This document shows, piece after piece, positions 16,752 to 30,872 of a stretch of 64,000 nucleotides of DNA; the first letter of the stretch is position 1; the number at the start of each line of letters is the position of its first letter. This stretch comes from Amycolatopsis sp. cg9. Its GTDB lineage: Bacteria; Actinomycetota; Actinomycetes; Mycobacteriales; Pseudonocardiaceae. The notes under the pieces are model-generated. The model was not told the DNA's origin. It worked only from the letters and a program-made list of their open reading frames with translations, and ran no database searches. The stretch covers positions 4,340,001-4,404,000 of the forward strand of contig NZ_CP166850.1 in NCBI RefSeq assembly GCF_041346945.1, in the 5' to 3' direction. The translations under genes were made by a program, and so were the position numbers.

Positions 16752-17948
16752 ATGACCTATCTCGACCACGCGGCGACCACTCCGATGTTGCCCGAAGCCA
16801 TAGCGGCGATGACCGAGGCGCTGTCCACCGTGGGCAACGCCTCCGCGCTGCATTCTTCGGGCCGCCGAGCCCGGCGGATGGTCGAAGAAGCCCGCGAAAC
16901 CATCGCTGACGCGCTGGGCGCTCGTCCCTCCGAAGTGATCTTCACCGGCGGCGGCACCGAGAGCGACAATCTCGCGATCAAAGGCATCTACTGGGCTCGT
17001 CACGATGAACGAGAGCAACGACGTCGCGTCTTGTGCGGTGCCGCGGAGCACCACGCGGTGCTCGACACCGTCGAATGGCTCGAAACCCACGGTGGCGCCG
17101 AGGTCGTCTTGCTCGACGTCGACAGCCAGGGGCGGGTTTCGCCTGACGTCCTTCGCGCTGCCATCGCCGCGGATCCCGAGACCGTGGCGTTGGTCACCGT
17201 CATGTGGGCCAACAACGAGGTCGGCACCATCAACCCGATCGCTGACCTGGCCGCGGTGTGTGCCGAGTTCGAGATCCCGTTCCACACCGACGCGGTTCAG
17301 GCTGTCGGCGCGGTTCCGGTCGATTTCGCCGCCAGCGGCGCAGCCGCCCTGACCTTGACCGGGCACAAGCTGGGTGGGCCGATCGGAGTGGGAGCACTCT
17401 TGCTCGGACGGGATGTGACTTGCGTGCCTCTGCTGCACGGCGGCGGCCAGGAACGCAACGTCCGCTCCGGCACCTTGGACGTTCCGGCGATCGTGGGGTT
17501 CGCGGCCGCAGTGCGAACCAGCGTCACCACCCGCGCCGACTACGCCAAGCGCGTCGAGGGGCTACGGGACGAACTCGTTGAGGCGGTCCGCCGCGAAATT
17601 CCCGACGTGGTCCTCAACGGGGGAGACGGCGAAAGGCTGCCCAGCCACGCTCATTTCACGTTCCCTGGGTGTGCCGGCGACAGCTTGCTGATGCTGCTCG
17701 ACGCCAAGGGCATCGAATGTTCGACGGGGTCGGCATGCACTGCAGGCGTCGCCCAACCGAGCCATGTGCTACTCGCCATGGGGGCTGACCCAGCCGCGGC
17801 CCGCGGCTCCCTCCGTTTTTCTCTCGGTCACACATCCACTGCCGCGGATGTCGAGGCAGTGGCCGCCGAGATCGGTGGAGTCGTCCTGCGCGCACGGCAG
17901 GCCGGCCTCGCCGGAATGCGCAAGCAGACCCAGAAGCAAGAGGTGTAA
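16752..17948 (+). CDS. iscS: Cysteine desulfurase
   Basis: 398 residues, fold-type I PLP enzyme that removes sulfur from L-cysteine. PLP-linked Lys206 lies in [13 protein letters not shown], and the catalytic Cys329 in STGSACTAG sits on the mobile loop. The short RxSGxx region LHSSGRRAR is typical. It is followed after only 4 bases by mnmA, so its sulfur most likely goes to tRNA thiolation; Fe-S assembly is a possible second role. Same pair as Rv3025c-Rv3024c. GTGGAG lies just before the ATG. Ends are well defined. Confidence 0.95.
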   Translation: MTYLDHAATTPMLPEAIAAMTEALSTVGNASALHSSGRRARRMVEEARETIADALGARPSEVIFTGGGTESDNLAIKGIYWARHDEREQRRRVLCGAAEHHAVLDTVEWLETHGGAEVVLLDVDSQGRVSPDVLRAAIAADPETVALVTVMWANNEVGTINPIADLAAVCAEFEIPFHTDAVQAVGAVPVDFAASGAAALTLTGHKLGGPIGVGALLLGRDVTCVPLLHGGGQERNVRSGTLDVPAIVGFAAAVRTSVTTRADYAKRVEGLRDELVEAVRREIPDVVLNGGDGERLPSHAHFTFPGCAGDSLLMLLDAKGIECSTGSACTAGVAQPSHVLLAMGADPAAARGSLRFSLGHTSTAADVEAVAAEIGGVVLRARQAGLAGMRKQTQKQEV

Positions 17949-17952
17949 GGCA

Positions 17953-19044
17953 ATGCGGGTTTTGGCCGCGATGAGCGGAGGAGTGGACTCGGCAGTCGCC
18001 GCAGCGCGCGCTGTGGACGCCGGACACGATGTCGTCGGCGTGCACCTGGCGCTGTCGGCCAAACCGGGAACCTTGCGGACCGGCTCGCGCGGGTGCTGCA
18101 CGATCGAGGACTCGCACGATGCCCGGCGAGCCGCGGATATTCTTGGCATTCCTTTCTACATCTGGGATTTCGCCGAGCGCTTCACCGAAGAGGTCGTCGA
18201 GACCTTCGTCGGTGAATACGCCGCCGGGCGTACCCCCAACCCGTGTGTGACCTGCAACGAGAAGATCAAGTTCGAAGCCCTTCTCGAGAAGGCGATGGCG
18301 CTCGGGTTCGACGCGGTCGCCACCGGCCACTATGCACGGCTGTCGGTTATCGACGGTGTGCCTGAGCTGCGCCGTAGCGCGGACAGTGGCAAGGATCAGT
18401 CCTACGTGCTCGCCTCCCTCACAGCGGAACAGCTCAGCCACGCCATGTTCCCGCTCGGCGACTCCTGGAAGTCCGATGTCCGGGCCGAGGCAGAGCGGCG
18501 AGGCCTGTCCGTTGCCAACAAGCCTGACAGCCACGACATCTGCTTCATCCCGGACGGCGACACCAAGAAGTTCCTGGAGAACCGTTTGGGACAGCGTCCC
18601 GGCGAGCTCGTCGACGCGGAGACCGGTGCGGTCCTCGGCCGGCACACCGGAGTGCACGGATTCACCGTTGGCCAGCGCAAGGGCCTGGGGATCGACGCTC
18701 CGGCGCCGGACGGTCGTCCGCGGTACGTCCTGTCGCTCGAACCGGTGTCCGGCTCCGTCAAGGTCGGTCCCGCAGCCGAGCTCGGCGTCAAGGTCATCGA
18801 GGCTGATCGGGCGATCTGGCCCAGCGGCAGGCCGCTGACCGAACCGACCGAGTGCGTGGTCCAGGTCAGGGCTCACGGGGGCATCGTCGACGCGGTCGCC
18901 GACGTGGACTCCGACACCATGACGGTGCACCTGCGTGAGCCGCTTCGCGGGGTCGCGCCGGGCCAGGTCGTCGTTCTCTACCGGCCGGATTCCGAACACG
19001 GGGACGTCGTCTTGGGCAGTGCCAAGATTTCTGGCACTCGCTGA
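17953..19044 (+). CDS. mnmA: tRNA-specific 2-thiouridylase MnmA
   Basis: 363 residues. The PP-loop is AMSGGVDSA (6-14). Catalytic Cys101 in [12 protein letters not shown] and Cys197 in [11 protein letters not shown] form the persulfide/disulfide pair. It uses ATP and a persulfide to make 2-thiouridine at the wobble base of tRNAs for Glu, Gln and Lys. A longer in-frame reading exists upstream inside iscS, but ATG 17953, 4 bases past the iscS stop, matches the family N-terminus. Translational coupling with iscS is likely. Confidence 0.96.
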   Translation: MRVLAAMSGGVDSAVAAARAVDAGHDVVGVHLALSAKPGTLRTGSRGCCTIEDSHDARRAADILGIPFYIWDFAERFTEEVVETFVGEYAAGRTPNPCVTCNEKIKFEALLEKAMALGFDAVATGHYARLSVIDGVPELRRSADSGKDQSYVLASLTAEQLSHAMFPLGDSWKSDVRAEAERRGLSVANKPDSHDICFIPDGDTKKFLENRLGQRPGELVDAETGAVLGRHTGVHGFTVGQRKGLGIDAPAPDGRPRYVLSLEPVSGSVKVGPAAELGVKVIEADRAIWPSGRPLTEPTECVVQVRAHGGIVDAVADVDSDTMTVHLREPLRGVAPGQVVVLYRPDSEHGDVVLGSAKISGTR

Positions 19045-19051
19045 CGGACCA

Positions 19052-20326
19052 TCACTTCCGAGTCTTCCTTCGGCTTCGATTGCCTCGTCGCCGGTCCGGC
19101 TGGATCGACGGTGGCGTCGTCGAATGCACCTGCCCCGCCGGCGTCGCGACGTTCACGGTGCCGTCCGAGGTGACTTCGTAGTCCCAGCCGGGTTGCCTCT
19201 TCAGCCTACGGTGTCGTGCGCAATAGGTGACAGGCTGATCCGCCGTTCCTTCGGCCCCGCCCCCGGGACGCGTCGCTTCGATCCCGCAGTTCTGTGCCGG
19301 ACGGGTACACCCCGGCTGCCGGCATTCCTGGTCGCGGACCCGGATGAACTCGTCGTGGTGAAGGGGATAACGGGTCGGAGAAAGTTCGAGCGCCTGACCG
19401 GTGCGCGGGTCGGTGAGAACCCGTCGCAATGCCGTGTTGGGTCCGCCGATGATGTTGCGGGCCACCGCGGCGGCGATGGGCCCGCGGCCTGCCAGAGCCG
19501 CTGGCGTCTCGCTGAGGCCGAGGTAGGTGTCCAGGTCGATGTGCAGGAAGACCTCGGTGCGCTCGCTCGGGCCACCCGCGCCGCTGAGCAGCAGATCCAT
19601 GGCCACATCCGCGCGGAGCTGATCCAGGGTGCGCGCCTCTTGCGGAGTCTTCAGTGCTCGAGCGGCCCGATCGATGCGCGCGTACGCAGCGGTCGCCTTC
19701 TCGATGGGAGCGTTGTTGACTGAAATGTGGGTCACGCCGGTGTCCTGGTGGTGCAGTACGAATCGCCGCTCGACCAGTTTTTGCTCAGTGCGGAGGGCTG
19801 CACCTTCCGGGTCGGCTTGCGCGGCCGCGTAGGTTGCCGCTCGCCGGACCTGGGTGGCGTTCTTTCCCGGGACTCGGTCCTCGAGCGTCGCATCGACGGC
19901 GCCAACGTGTTCTTGGGATAGCCACGCCGTCGCGTCGGTGACCTTCATGGCGCGGTAGAGGTCGAGTCTGCCGTCGTCCATGAGGTTCAGCATCCGGGGG
20001 AACCGGACGATCAGTGCGCTGGCGGCCGAAACGATGGCTCTGGCGCGATGTTCGGTTATCGACAGCGCAAGTGCTACTTCCGAAGCTGCGCTGGGCTCCT
20101 GTCTCCGGCGCACGCTCAGATCTGCGATCGCTCTCAGCTGAACGGCTTGCAGCTTGGAGATTTCCGCATCGGTATCGCGGATGAGGGCGACGACTTGGTC
20201 ATCTTTCATGCGCTGCAACGAATCCGGGTCACATCGGACCGAGCGCAGCATCATGGGTGGTCTGTCGTCCTTGCTCGTGGAGTCAGTCGCAGGGACGAGC
20301 TTGTGTACTGGTTGTGAAGGTGCCAT
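19052..20326 (-). CDS. DUF222 protein with degenerate HNH nuclease domain
   Basis: 424 residues from ATG 20326 (low confidence start; no clear ribosome site; ATG near MMLRS is an alternative). The DUF222 helical region (about 20-280) includes ALALSITEHRARAIV. The C-terminal HNH region has the structural CRQPGC and CARHRRLK ends but reads CGIEATRPGGGAEG where the family has CDxDHxxPxxxGG. The DH pair, including the catalytic His, is replaced by EA. The protein is thus probably nuclease-dead. This family (REP13E12-like) is dispersed and often mobile in actinobacteria. It converges with mnmA at 8 bases. Function unknown. Confidence 0.75.
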   Translation of the reverse strand: MAPSQPVHKLVPATDSTSKDDRPPMMLRSVRCDPDSLQRMKDDQVVALIRDTDAEISKLQAVQLRAIADLSVRRRQEPSAASEVALALSITEHRARAIVSAASALIVRFPRMLNLMDDGRLDLYRAMKVTDATAWLSQEHVGAVDATLEDRVPGKNATQVRRAATYAAAQADPEGAALRTEQKLVERRFVLHHQDTGVTHISVNNAPIEKATAAYARIDRAARALKTPQEARTLDQLRADVAMDLLLSGAGGPSERTEVFLHIDLDTYLGLSETPAALAGRGPIAAAVARNIIGGPNTALRRVLTDPRTGQALELSPTRYPLHHDEFIRVRDQECRQPGCTRPAQNCGIEATRPGGGAEGTADQPVTYCARHRRLKRQPGWDYEVTSDGTVNVATPAGQVHSTTPPSIQPDRRRGNRSRRKTRK

Positions 20327-20387
20327 GGGGCCGACCGTACGACGGCTCGCAACAAAAGTCATCGAGATTCGCGAAAAAGGGTGGCGA

Positions 20388-20414
20388 GAGGGCGCGAACG
20401 GTCCTTTCGCGCCC
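20388..20414. repeat. Perfect 10 bp inverted repeat upstream of the DUF222 gene
   Basis: AGGGCGCGAA and TTCGCGCCCT around a 7-base spacer. Could be a hairpin, an operator or a copy of a dispersed intergenic repeat. Role unknown. Confidence 0.5.
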
Positions 20415-20554
20415 TTCACGGCTTGACGTAGTGCAATTAATTCGGAATGGTTCGCGTGCGCGGACGTCCGTGTCCCGACGTGCAGGAGGTGGACTTGAGT
20501 GACTTGGTGTCCGAAGTGGACAAAATTGAGTTCGGTCGCGGTGGGTGGTGCAGC

Positions 20555-21007
20555 TCAAAGCTTGAGCTTGAATCCCGTGTGGCTCGGTGTGAAGCCGAGC
20601 CGTTCATAGAAGCGATGCGCGTCCGTCCTGGACGTGTCGGACGTGAGCTGCACGAGTGCGCATCCGCGCCGCCGCGACTCGGCGATCGCCCAGTGCATGA
20701 GGTCGGCGCCGAGTCCGGAGCCACGGTGGTCCGCGTGGATCCGTACGGCCTCGATCTGACCGCGGAGCGCGCCTCGCCGGGCCAGGCCGGGAATGATCGT
20801 CAGTTGCAGCGTTCCGACCGGCTCGTCATCGGACGCGACGACAATCAGCAGTTGGTTGGGATCCCTGACGATTTCATCGAAGGCATGCAGATAGGGATCG
20901 AGGTCGTCAGGGTCGTCTCGGGTAGCGCCCAGCTGGTCGTCCGCCAGCATGCGCACGATTGCACCGATGTCCTCACGCCGTGCCCTGCGAATCACGTATT
21001 CGGTCAC
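20555..21007 (-). CDS. GNAT family N-acetyltransferase A
   Basis: 150 residues starting at GTG 21007 (VTEYVIRRARREDI), 10 bases past the stop of the preceding GNAT. Acetyl-CoA is bound at RIHADHRGSGLGADLMHWA, the GNAT motif A (Q/RxxGxG/A). It continues with AESRRRGCALVQL and ends RFYERLGFTPS. Substrate unknown. Similar in length and pattern to the upstream neighbour (RRARxxDI start, ARRRGCA), so the two are probably a tandem duplication. Confidence 0.85.
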   Translation of the reverse strand: MTEYVIRRARREDIGAIVRMLADDQLGATRDDPDDLDPYLHAFDEIVRDPNQLLIVVASDDEPVGTLQLTIIPGLARRGALRGQIEAVRIHADHRGSGLGADLMHWAIAESRRRGCALVQLTSDTSRTDAHRFYERLGFTPSHTGFKLKL

Positions 21008-21017
21008 GGCGCCAGTA

Positions 21018-21419
21018 TCACAGCGCGCGGGTGAACCCTTGATAGCTGTACTCGAAACCGAAGCGTGCGTAGAACTCCCGCAGATCGCCACGCGTGAGTC
21101 CGGAATCCAGGTGGACACGCGCGCAGCCGCGGCGGCGGGCTTCATCGATACCCCAGGTCAGGAGCGCGCTCGTCACGCCGCGTCGGGCGGCGCGGATACC
21201 CTCGAGCAGGCCGCGGGTCGCGCCGTTCCATGAGAGTCCTCGAAGCACCGTCAGCTGTGCGGTACCCACGACGCCGTTGTCGTCTTCGGCCACGACCAGC
21301 GCGACATGAGGGGTGTTCATGAGCTCACGGAGTGTGGCCGCCAACGGATCACCCGGCGCGCCGAACAGGCGCTCAAGCGCCTCGATGTCCGTGGTTCGGG
21401 CGCGTCTGATGACATCCAT
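21018..21419 (-). CDS. GNAT family N-acetyltransferase B
   Basis: 133 residues, start ATG 21419 (MDVIRRARTTDIEAL). It ends FYARFGFEYSYQGF, as GNATs do. The acetyl-CoA loop region reads GIRAARRGVTSALLTWG: the normal RxxGxG is altered to RRGVTS, so catalysis may be weak or the loop unusual. Followed at 10 bases by GNAT A in the same orientation. Substrate unknown. Confidence 0.8.
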   Translation of the reverse strand: MDVIRRARTTDIEALERLFGAPGDPLAATLRELMNTPHVALVVAEDDNGVVGTAQLTVLRGLSWNGATRGLLEGIRAARRGVTSALLTWGIDEARRRGCARVHLDSGLTRGDLREFYARFGFEYSYQGFTRAL

Positions 21420-21497
21420 TTCACCCAGTATGCAGGACGCCCAATGATGGTTGTCCCTGTTACGGGGCGGCTACTCCCGGTGCTCCCTACGCGATCA

Positions 21498-22541
21498 TCA
21501 AGCGACCGTGTAGTGCCGAACGCCGTCGACGGTCTGCGTGTTCAGTTTTCCTTGCGACGCCAGCAGGTCGAGGTGGGCGGCGGTTTCCAGCACCGCGAGC
21601 ATCCGGTTGAACGAGTCCATTTCGGACAGCTTGCGGTTCCGGCGGGTCCAGCCGACCCGGTGCGCGGCTTCATTGGCGGTGGTAGCGCCGGCCGCGATCT
21701 GCGATCCCATCGTCTCGAGGCGCTGCCGATGGTGCTCAAGCAGTTCGTCGACTCGTGTGTGCACGCTGTCGGACACAGGGCCGTGCGCCGGCAGCATGCG
21801 GCGGTCCGGCATGGCGCGCACCAGGCGGAGGGAACCGATGAAGTCGTTGAGCGGCAACTCGGCGGGCACAGGCTGGAACCCGATCGAGGGCGTGATGTGC
21901 GGCAGCACGTGGTCGCCGGAGAACAAAAGTTCGGCGGTGTCGTCGACGAAGACCACGTGCCCGGCCGTATGCCCGGGCGTGGCGACGACGTCGAACTCGC
22001 GTCCGGGAAGGATCGGCCGACGGCCCGGTGTCAGCCACTCGTCGGGCGCCTCCCAGAGGTCGGCCTCCGTGTGACGCCGGTTCGTGCCGAACTCCCGGGC
22101 GAGCGCTTCTACGACTTCGCCGGCGCCGGCTTGGAACAGGAGATCGACCTGGGCCTCCATCGGCAACCGGTCGGGATTGCCTGATGCCTTGAGCGACGGT
22201 TCTTCGTCCTGGCCGAGGGCGATCTTCGAGCCGAATTCACGACGGAGGACCACGGCCTGCGAATAGTGGTCCCGGTGCACGTGGGTGACCAGGAATTCGC
22301 TCACGTCAGCGAGTTCCGCGCCGATGCCGCCGAGGGAATCAGCAAGCTGTTGCCGGGCCACGTTCAGCGCCCAACCCGAATCGACAAGCACGAGCTTCTC
22401 GCCATCGGTGACCGCGTACACGTTGACCGCGCGCAGACCGTCGTTCGGCAGCGGCAACGGGATCCGGTAGACACCAGCCGAGACCTCGTAGATCCCGGGC
22501 TCGGTCCAGTTCCGGTCGCTGTTTTCCGGCAACGGTTCCAC
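21498..22541 (-). CDS. Metallo-beta-lactamase fold hydrolase
   Basis: 347 residues from GTG 22541, chosen because GGAGG lies 5 bases upstream; a longer in-frame reading starts at 22634. The HxHxDH metal motif is THVHRDH. More ligands are the His of TPGHTAGH, the Asp of FSGDHVLPH and the His of LPAHGPV. The order is that of glyoxalase II-type MBL hydrolases, with a C-terminal winged-helix-like tail (about 265-347) that occurs in the LACTB2/nuclease subgroup. It hydrolyses a thioester, ester or lactone; substrate unknown. It lies 104 bases downstream of the scramblase-like gene and runs the same way. Confidence 0.88.
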   Translation of the reverse strand: MEPLPENSDRNWTEPGIYEVSAGVYRIPLPLPNDGLRAVNVYAVTDGEKLVLVDSGWALNVARQQLADSLGGIGAELADVSEFLVTHVHRDHYSQAVVLRREFGSKIALGQDEEPSLKASGNPDRLPMEAQVDLLFQAGAGEVVEALAREFGTNRRHTEADLWEAPDEWLTPGRRPILPGREFDVVATPGHTAGHVVFVDDTAELLFSGDHVLPHITPSIGFQPVPAELPLNDFIGSLRLVRAMPDRRMLPAHGPVSDSVHTRVDELLEHHRQRLETMGSQIAAGATTANEAAHRVGWTRRNRKLSEMDSFNRMLAVLETAAHLDLLASQGKLNTQTVDGVRHYTVA

Positions 22542-22645
22542 GGTGACCTCCGTCCCGGCGAGACTGCGGCGTCCCGGCCCTTCTTCACATTGAGCCGTGC
22601 CGGGCCCGCTGTCCACCTGGAGAAGATGAGACACCGGTCACTCGA

Positions 22646-23470
22646 TCAGTCGGTGTCCTGCTTCAGCGCGGTGTCGATCGTGAGCGCCGCGGCGACGACC
22701 ATGCTGGCGAGCGGATCCGGCAAGGGGTGGGGGATCTCCACGACGTAGTTGTCAGCCGTCGTGAACGCGGCCTTGATGAAACCGCCCCACGTCTTCGTCA
22801 CCCGGGCGACCTCGGTGCCGGCGTGGTCGCGGATCGAGAAGTTCCAAGCTCGCCAGTTTTCGGCGAAGATCCCGCCGACCGAACGACCGTCGACGATGAA
22901 GCCGAACCGGATCTTCCCGAAGACGTTCTCCTGCACGATCTCGCCGATCGGGGTCTCGTCGGCCCGTGTGACCAGGAATCGCGACTTGAACACCTTCGCG
23001 GGCCGGGTCACCTTCAGCACGGTGCTGTGGTTGGCGTCGCGGACCTCGAACTTGTGGGTCAAGAACTGGTCGTACTTGGTCAGGAGCCGGATCGCCTTCT
23101 TCAGCGTGCTCTGGCCGACCTCCACGACGCCGCCGAGGCGGTTGCCGTTCTGGTCGAAGACGCCGAACTCGTTGGCCATTTCGATCAGCTTCGCGCGTTG
23201 GTTCACCACCAGCACGGGTTCGGTGAACAGGGTTCCGCCGCCGTTGCGTGCCGCACCGCGGCCGCGCGTTGCACGGGTGACCTGGTCCTGGATCCGAGTG
23301 GGGTCGTGGCCGCGTTCGATGTCCAGCTCGATCGGCGTTGAGTCGCTCGGCGGTGGCGCCTGGTGGGCGGGCCGGGTGTTGGCGGTCCAGGCCTGGCCGT
23401 CCCACCATCGGTGCAGACGGGGGTCCCGCGCGTCGGGATACCAGCCCGGCTGCGGTGGCGAACTCGTCAT
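22646..23470 (-). CDS. DUF2510 plus phospholipid scramblase/LURP-one-like protein
   Basis: 274 residues. The N-terminal DUF2510 tryptophan motif is PGWYPDARDPRLHRWWDGQAW (written here with family WW-DG spacing), residues about 8-28. A Pro/Ser-rich linker follows. Then residues about 80-270 form a twelve-stranded LURP-one/scramblase barrel (LFTEPVLVVNQRAKLIEMAN, FGVFDQNGNRLGGVVEV, TRPAKVFKSRFLVTR). No long membrane helix is seen, so membrane association is uncertain. DUF2510 is a small actinobacterial domain usually fused to membrane or envelope proteins. ATG 23470 precedes the DUF2510 motif. Confidence 0.82.
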   Translation of the reverse strand: MTSSPPQPGWYPDARDPRLHRWWDGQAWTANTRPAHQAPPPSDSTPIELDIERGHDPTRIQDQVTRATRGRGAARNGGGTLFTEPVLVVNQRAKLIEMANEFGVFDQNGNRLGGVVEVGQSTLKKAIRLLTKYDQFLTHKFEVRDANHSTVLKVTRPAKVFKSRFLVTRADETPIGEIVQENVFGKIRFGFIVDGRSVGGIFAENWRAWNFSIRDHAGTEVARVTKTWGGFIKAAFTTADNYVVEIPHPLPDPLASMVVAAALTIDTALKQDTD

Positions 23471-23604
23471 GGCCGATGAGCCTATCCGCGCGGACCTGCT
23501 TGTGGCGGTGGTAGCTGGAAATGCGTCGAATGTCCGCATCGACGCCGGCTGTCGAGGCAGCCCGGTCGGCGCCGCCGGTGGGTGGTCGACCAGAATCGGT
23601 GGTC

Positions 23605-24642
23605 GTGACTGAGCGACTTTGGCCCATGGGTGCCGCGACGGCGATCGGTTCGATGCCGGGCACGGATCCCGCGGAAGCGGCAGCGGTCGTGTTCGGCGAG
23701 CTGCCCGACTTCCCGCATCTGCCCGAGCTGCCTGCCCGCGGTGTCGGGGCGGACTTGCTCGGCCGGACCGCCGCCCTGCTGGTCGACTTGGCCATCGACG
23801 TGGTTCCGAGCGGCTATCGCGTCGCGACCCGGCCCGGTCACGAGCATCGTCGTGCGGTCGATCTGCTTCGCTGGGATCTCGACGCCGTGCAGGAGGCGCG
23901 TGAGAAGGCCGGGGCCACCCCGCCGGTCTTCAAGGTCCAGGTCGCCGGCCCGTGGACGCTCGGTGCCGGGATTGAGCTGCCGAGGGGGCACCGGGTGCTC
24001 ACTGATCACGGCGCCTTGCGGGATTTCACGTCTTCCCTGCTCGACGGGCTCGCGAGCCATGTCGCGGAGGTGCAAGCCAGGAGCGGGGCGCCGGTGGTGG
24101 TCCAGTTCGACGAGCCGTCGTTGCCCGCGGTGCTCGGCGGCGGCCTGTCGACACCGTCCGGCTACGGGAACGTCCCGGCGGTGCCGGAGCCCGAGGCCCG
24201 TGACCTGCTCGCCACCGTGATCGAGGGCGCCCGGCGGATCACCGGCCGGCCGGTGATCGTGCACTGTTGTGCCGGGAAACCGCCGCTCGGCCTGCTGCGC
24301 GAGGCCGGTGCGGACGCGCTGGCCTTCGACCTCGCCGCACTCGATGGTGCGTCCGCGGCCTTCCTGGACGAGATCGGCGAGGTGTGGGACGGCGGGGCGA
24401 CGCTGTTCCTGGGAGCGGTCCCCACCACGGCACCCACGTCCCCGCTGAGCCTCAAGGATGTCGGCGAGCCGGCGTTCCGGCTGGCCGACCGGCTCGGCTT
24501 CAACCGCAGCGTCCTCGCGGAACGTGCCGTGCCGACACCCGCTTGCGGCCTCGCCGGTGCGACGCCGGAATGGATGCGCCGGGCCCTCTCGCTGACGCGC
24601 GATCTCGGCAAAGCCTTCGTGGAGCCGCCGGAAGGCTGGTGA
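23605..24642 (+). CDS. Stand-alone cobalamin-independent methionine synthase core-like protein (Rv3015c-like)
   Basis: 345 residues starting at GTG 23605 (VTERLWPMGAATAIGSMPG). It corresponds to the catalytic C-terminal barrel of MetE only. Zinc ligands are visible: His and Cys of VIVHCCAGKP and Cys of VPTPACGLAGATPEWM. Asp/Glu of VVQFDEPSLPAVL match the MetE active site. The folate/homocysteine N-terminal half is absent. Stand-alone core proteins may use another methyl donor. Position just before ligA matches Rv3015c. Divergent from the scramblase-like gene. Confidence 0.85.
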   Translation: MTERLWPMGAATAIGSMPGTDPAEAAAVVFGELPDFPHLPELPARGVGADLLGRTAALLVDLAIDVVPSGYRVATRPGHEHRRAVDLLRWDLDAVQEAREKAGATPPVFKVQVAGPWTLGAGIELPRGHRVLTDHGALRDFTSSLLDGLASHVAEVQARSGAPVVVQFDEPSLPAVLGGGLSTPSGYGNVPAVPEPEARDLLATVIEGARRITGRPVIVHCCAGKPPLGLLREAGADALAFDLAALDGASAAFLDEIGEVWDGGATLFLGAVPTTAPTSPLSLKDVGEPAFRLADRLGFNRSVLAERAVPTPACGLAGATPEWMRRALSLTRDLGKAFVEPPEGW

Positions 24643-24725
24643 CGGAATCCGGCGACTCGCCGACGTCCGCTCCGCTCGGCCAGTAGCGTGTCGGGTAGCC
24701 GACCGAACGAGGACCATCCGCAACC

Positions 24726-28103
<3,378 letters not shown>

Positions 28104-28120
28104 CCTGGGATTGGTCGAAA

Positions 28121-28150
28121 AAGGGACGAGCCCACGCGGGCTCGTCCCTT
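28121..28150. terminator. Bidirectional terminator
   Basis: Perfect 13 bp stem AAGGGACGAGCCC/GGGCTCGTCCCTT with loop ACGC, between the convergent GNAT gene and the ACT-domain gene. CGAAAAA precedes it, giving a U-tract for the minus-strand gene. Confidence 0.8.
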
Positions 28151-28168
28151 CGTCGATCCGCTCCGGGG

Positions 28169-28825
28169 TCAGCCGTCGAGGACGACCGCGACGATGCCCG
28201 CGAGGTGAGCCAGCCGGGCGACTTCGGCGGCCCGGAAGGCGGGGCCGCCCGGGCGGGCGACCAGCAGCGCCTTGCCCGGCTTGCCGAGCGGCGTGGCGGC
28301 CAGCTCGGTGCCGAGCTCCTTCCACGTCTCCGGGATCCAGGCCTCTTCGCCGTCGAGGACCGTCGCGCGCTCCAGCGGCAGCCAGGGCAGGTCGGTGATG
28401 GGCGTCTCCGGGGCGGCGCTCGACGACGCCAGCCGGACCGCGCCGGTTTCGGCGTGCTCGACGACCATCGCCCAGCCGGCGCGCACGATGCGGGGTACGC
28501 CCTCGGCCAGGATGTCGAGGCCCGACTTCGGTTGCGCGGCGATCTCTTCGACCAGCTCGAGCTCGCGATGGGTGTCCAGGACACCCGCGTAGGGCCGGAC
28601 GGCGTCCACTTCGACGCCTTCGACGCTTTCCGCCGCCGTGATCAGCGCGTCGGGCAGGCGGCCCGACGGCAGCTCGACGACCAGGTCGTCCACGGCCACT
28701 CCGGTGCCGCGTTCGACGACGTCCACGCTGAGGATGTCGGCGCCTACCGTGCCGAGCGCCGTGGCGACCGCGCCGAGGGTCCCCGGGCTGTCCGGAAGGA
28801 GGACCCGGATCAGGAACGACACCAC
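28169..28825 (-). CDS. ACT-domain amino-acid-binding protein (Rv3013-like)
   Basis: 218 residues. An N-terminal ACT domain (about 3-75) has the classic [20 protein letters not shown] helix and VVELPSGRL strand. A second, GAF-like half (about 95-215) contains [22 protein letters not shown]. It is probably an amino-acid sensor with no enzyme part; ligand unknown. The position between ligA and gatC is conserved in mycobacteria. It runs opposite to both neighbours. Confidence 0.85.
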   Translation of the reverse strand: MVSFLIRVLLPDSPGTLGAVATALGTVGADILSVDVVERGTGVAVDDLVVELPSGRLPDALITAAESVEGVEVDAVRPYAGVLDTHRELELVEEIAAQPKSGLDILAEGVPRIVRAGWAMVVEHAETGAVRLASSSAAPETPITDLPWLPLERATVLDGEEAWIPETWKELGTELAATPLGKPGKALLVARPGGPAFRAAEVARLAHLAGIVAVVLDG

Positions 28826-29058
28826 GCGCCCCTCTCACCTCTGGCGTCCCAGCCTTGCCGTGGGACGCTCGATGCCGGTCGCCGATTGTGACAGACCCGC
28901 CCGGCTCGCGGGACCTGCTGTCCGGCGGGCGGGACGCGAGCGTCGCCGGACGGCACCCGGCCTGCGCCGGGCGTAACCCAGTCGAGTCCGCCCACGCCGT
29001 CACCATAGACTTGCAGCTTCCGAGACAACCCGCACAGCACAACCCGGGAGTCACCCGC

Positions 29059-29354
29059 GTGCCCAACATTTCCCGAGACGAGGTCGCGCACCTCGCGAAG
29101 CTGGCCAGGCTGGCCGTGACCGACGACGAGCTCGACGTCTTCGCCGGCCAGCTCGACCAGATCCTGGACTCGGTGGCCAAGGTGAGCGAGGTCGCCGCCG
29201 ACGACGTGCCGCCCACCTCGCACGCCGTGCCGCTGACGAACGTCTTCCGGCAGGACGTCGTCGTTCCCGGGCTCACGCAGCAGCAGGCGCTGGCCGGTGC
29301 GCCGGCCGCCGAGGACGGGCGTTTTCGGGTGCCGCGGATTCTGGGGGAAGAGCA

Positions 29355-29358
<4 letters not shown>
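29059..29358 (+). CDS. gatC: Asp/Glu-tRNA amidotransferase subunit C
   Basis: 99 residues from GTG 29059; CGGGAG precedes it. It opens [20 protein letters not shown], the GatC signature, and ends with the [14 protein letters not shown] tail ([15 protein letters not shown]). GatC wraps around GatA and GatB and steadies the complex. The stop overlaps the gatA start by 4 bases. Confidence 0.95.

Positions 29359-30868
<1,510 letters not shown>

Positions 30869-30872
<4 letters not shown>

Noticed and set aside
20447..21034. 195-residue plus-strand frame
   Set aside because: Runs antisense through GNAT A; no start signal and no known domain.
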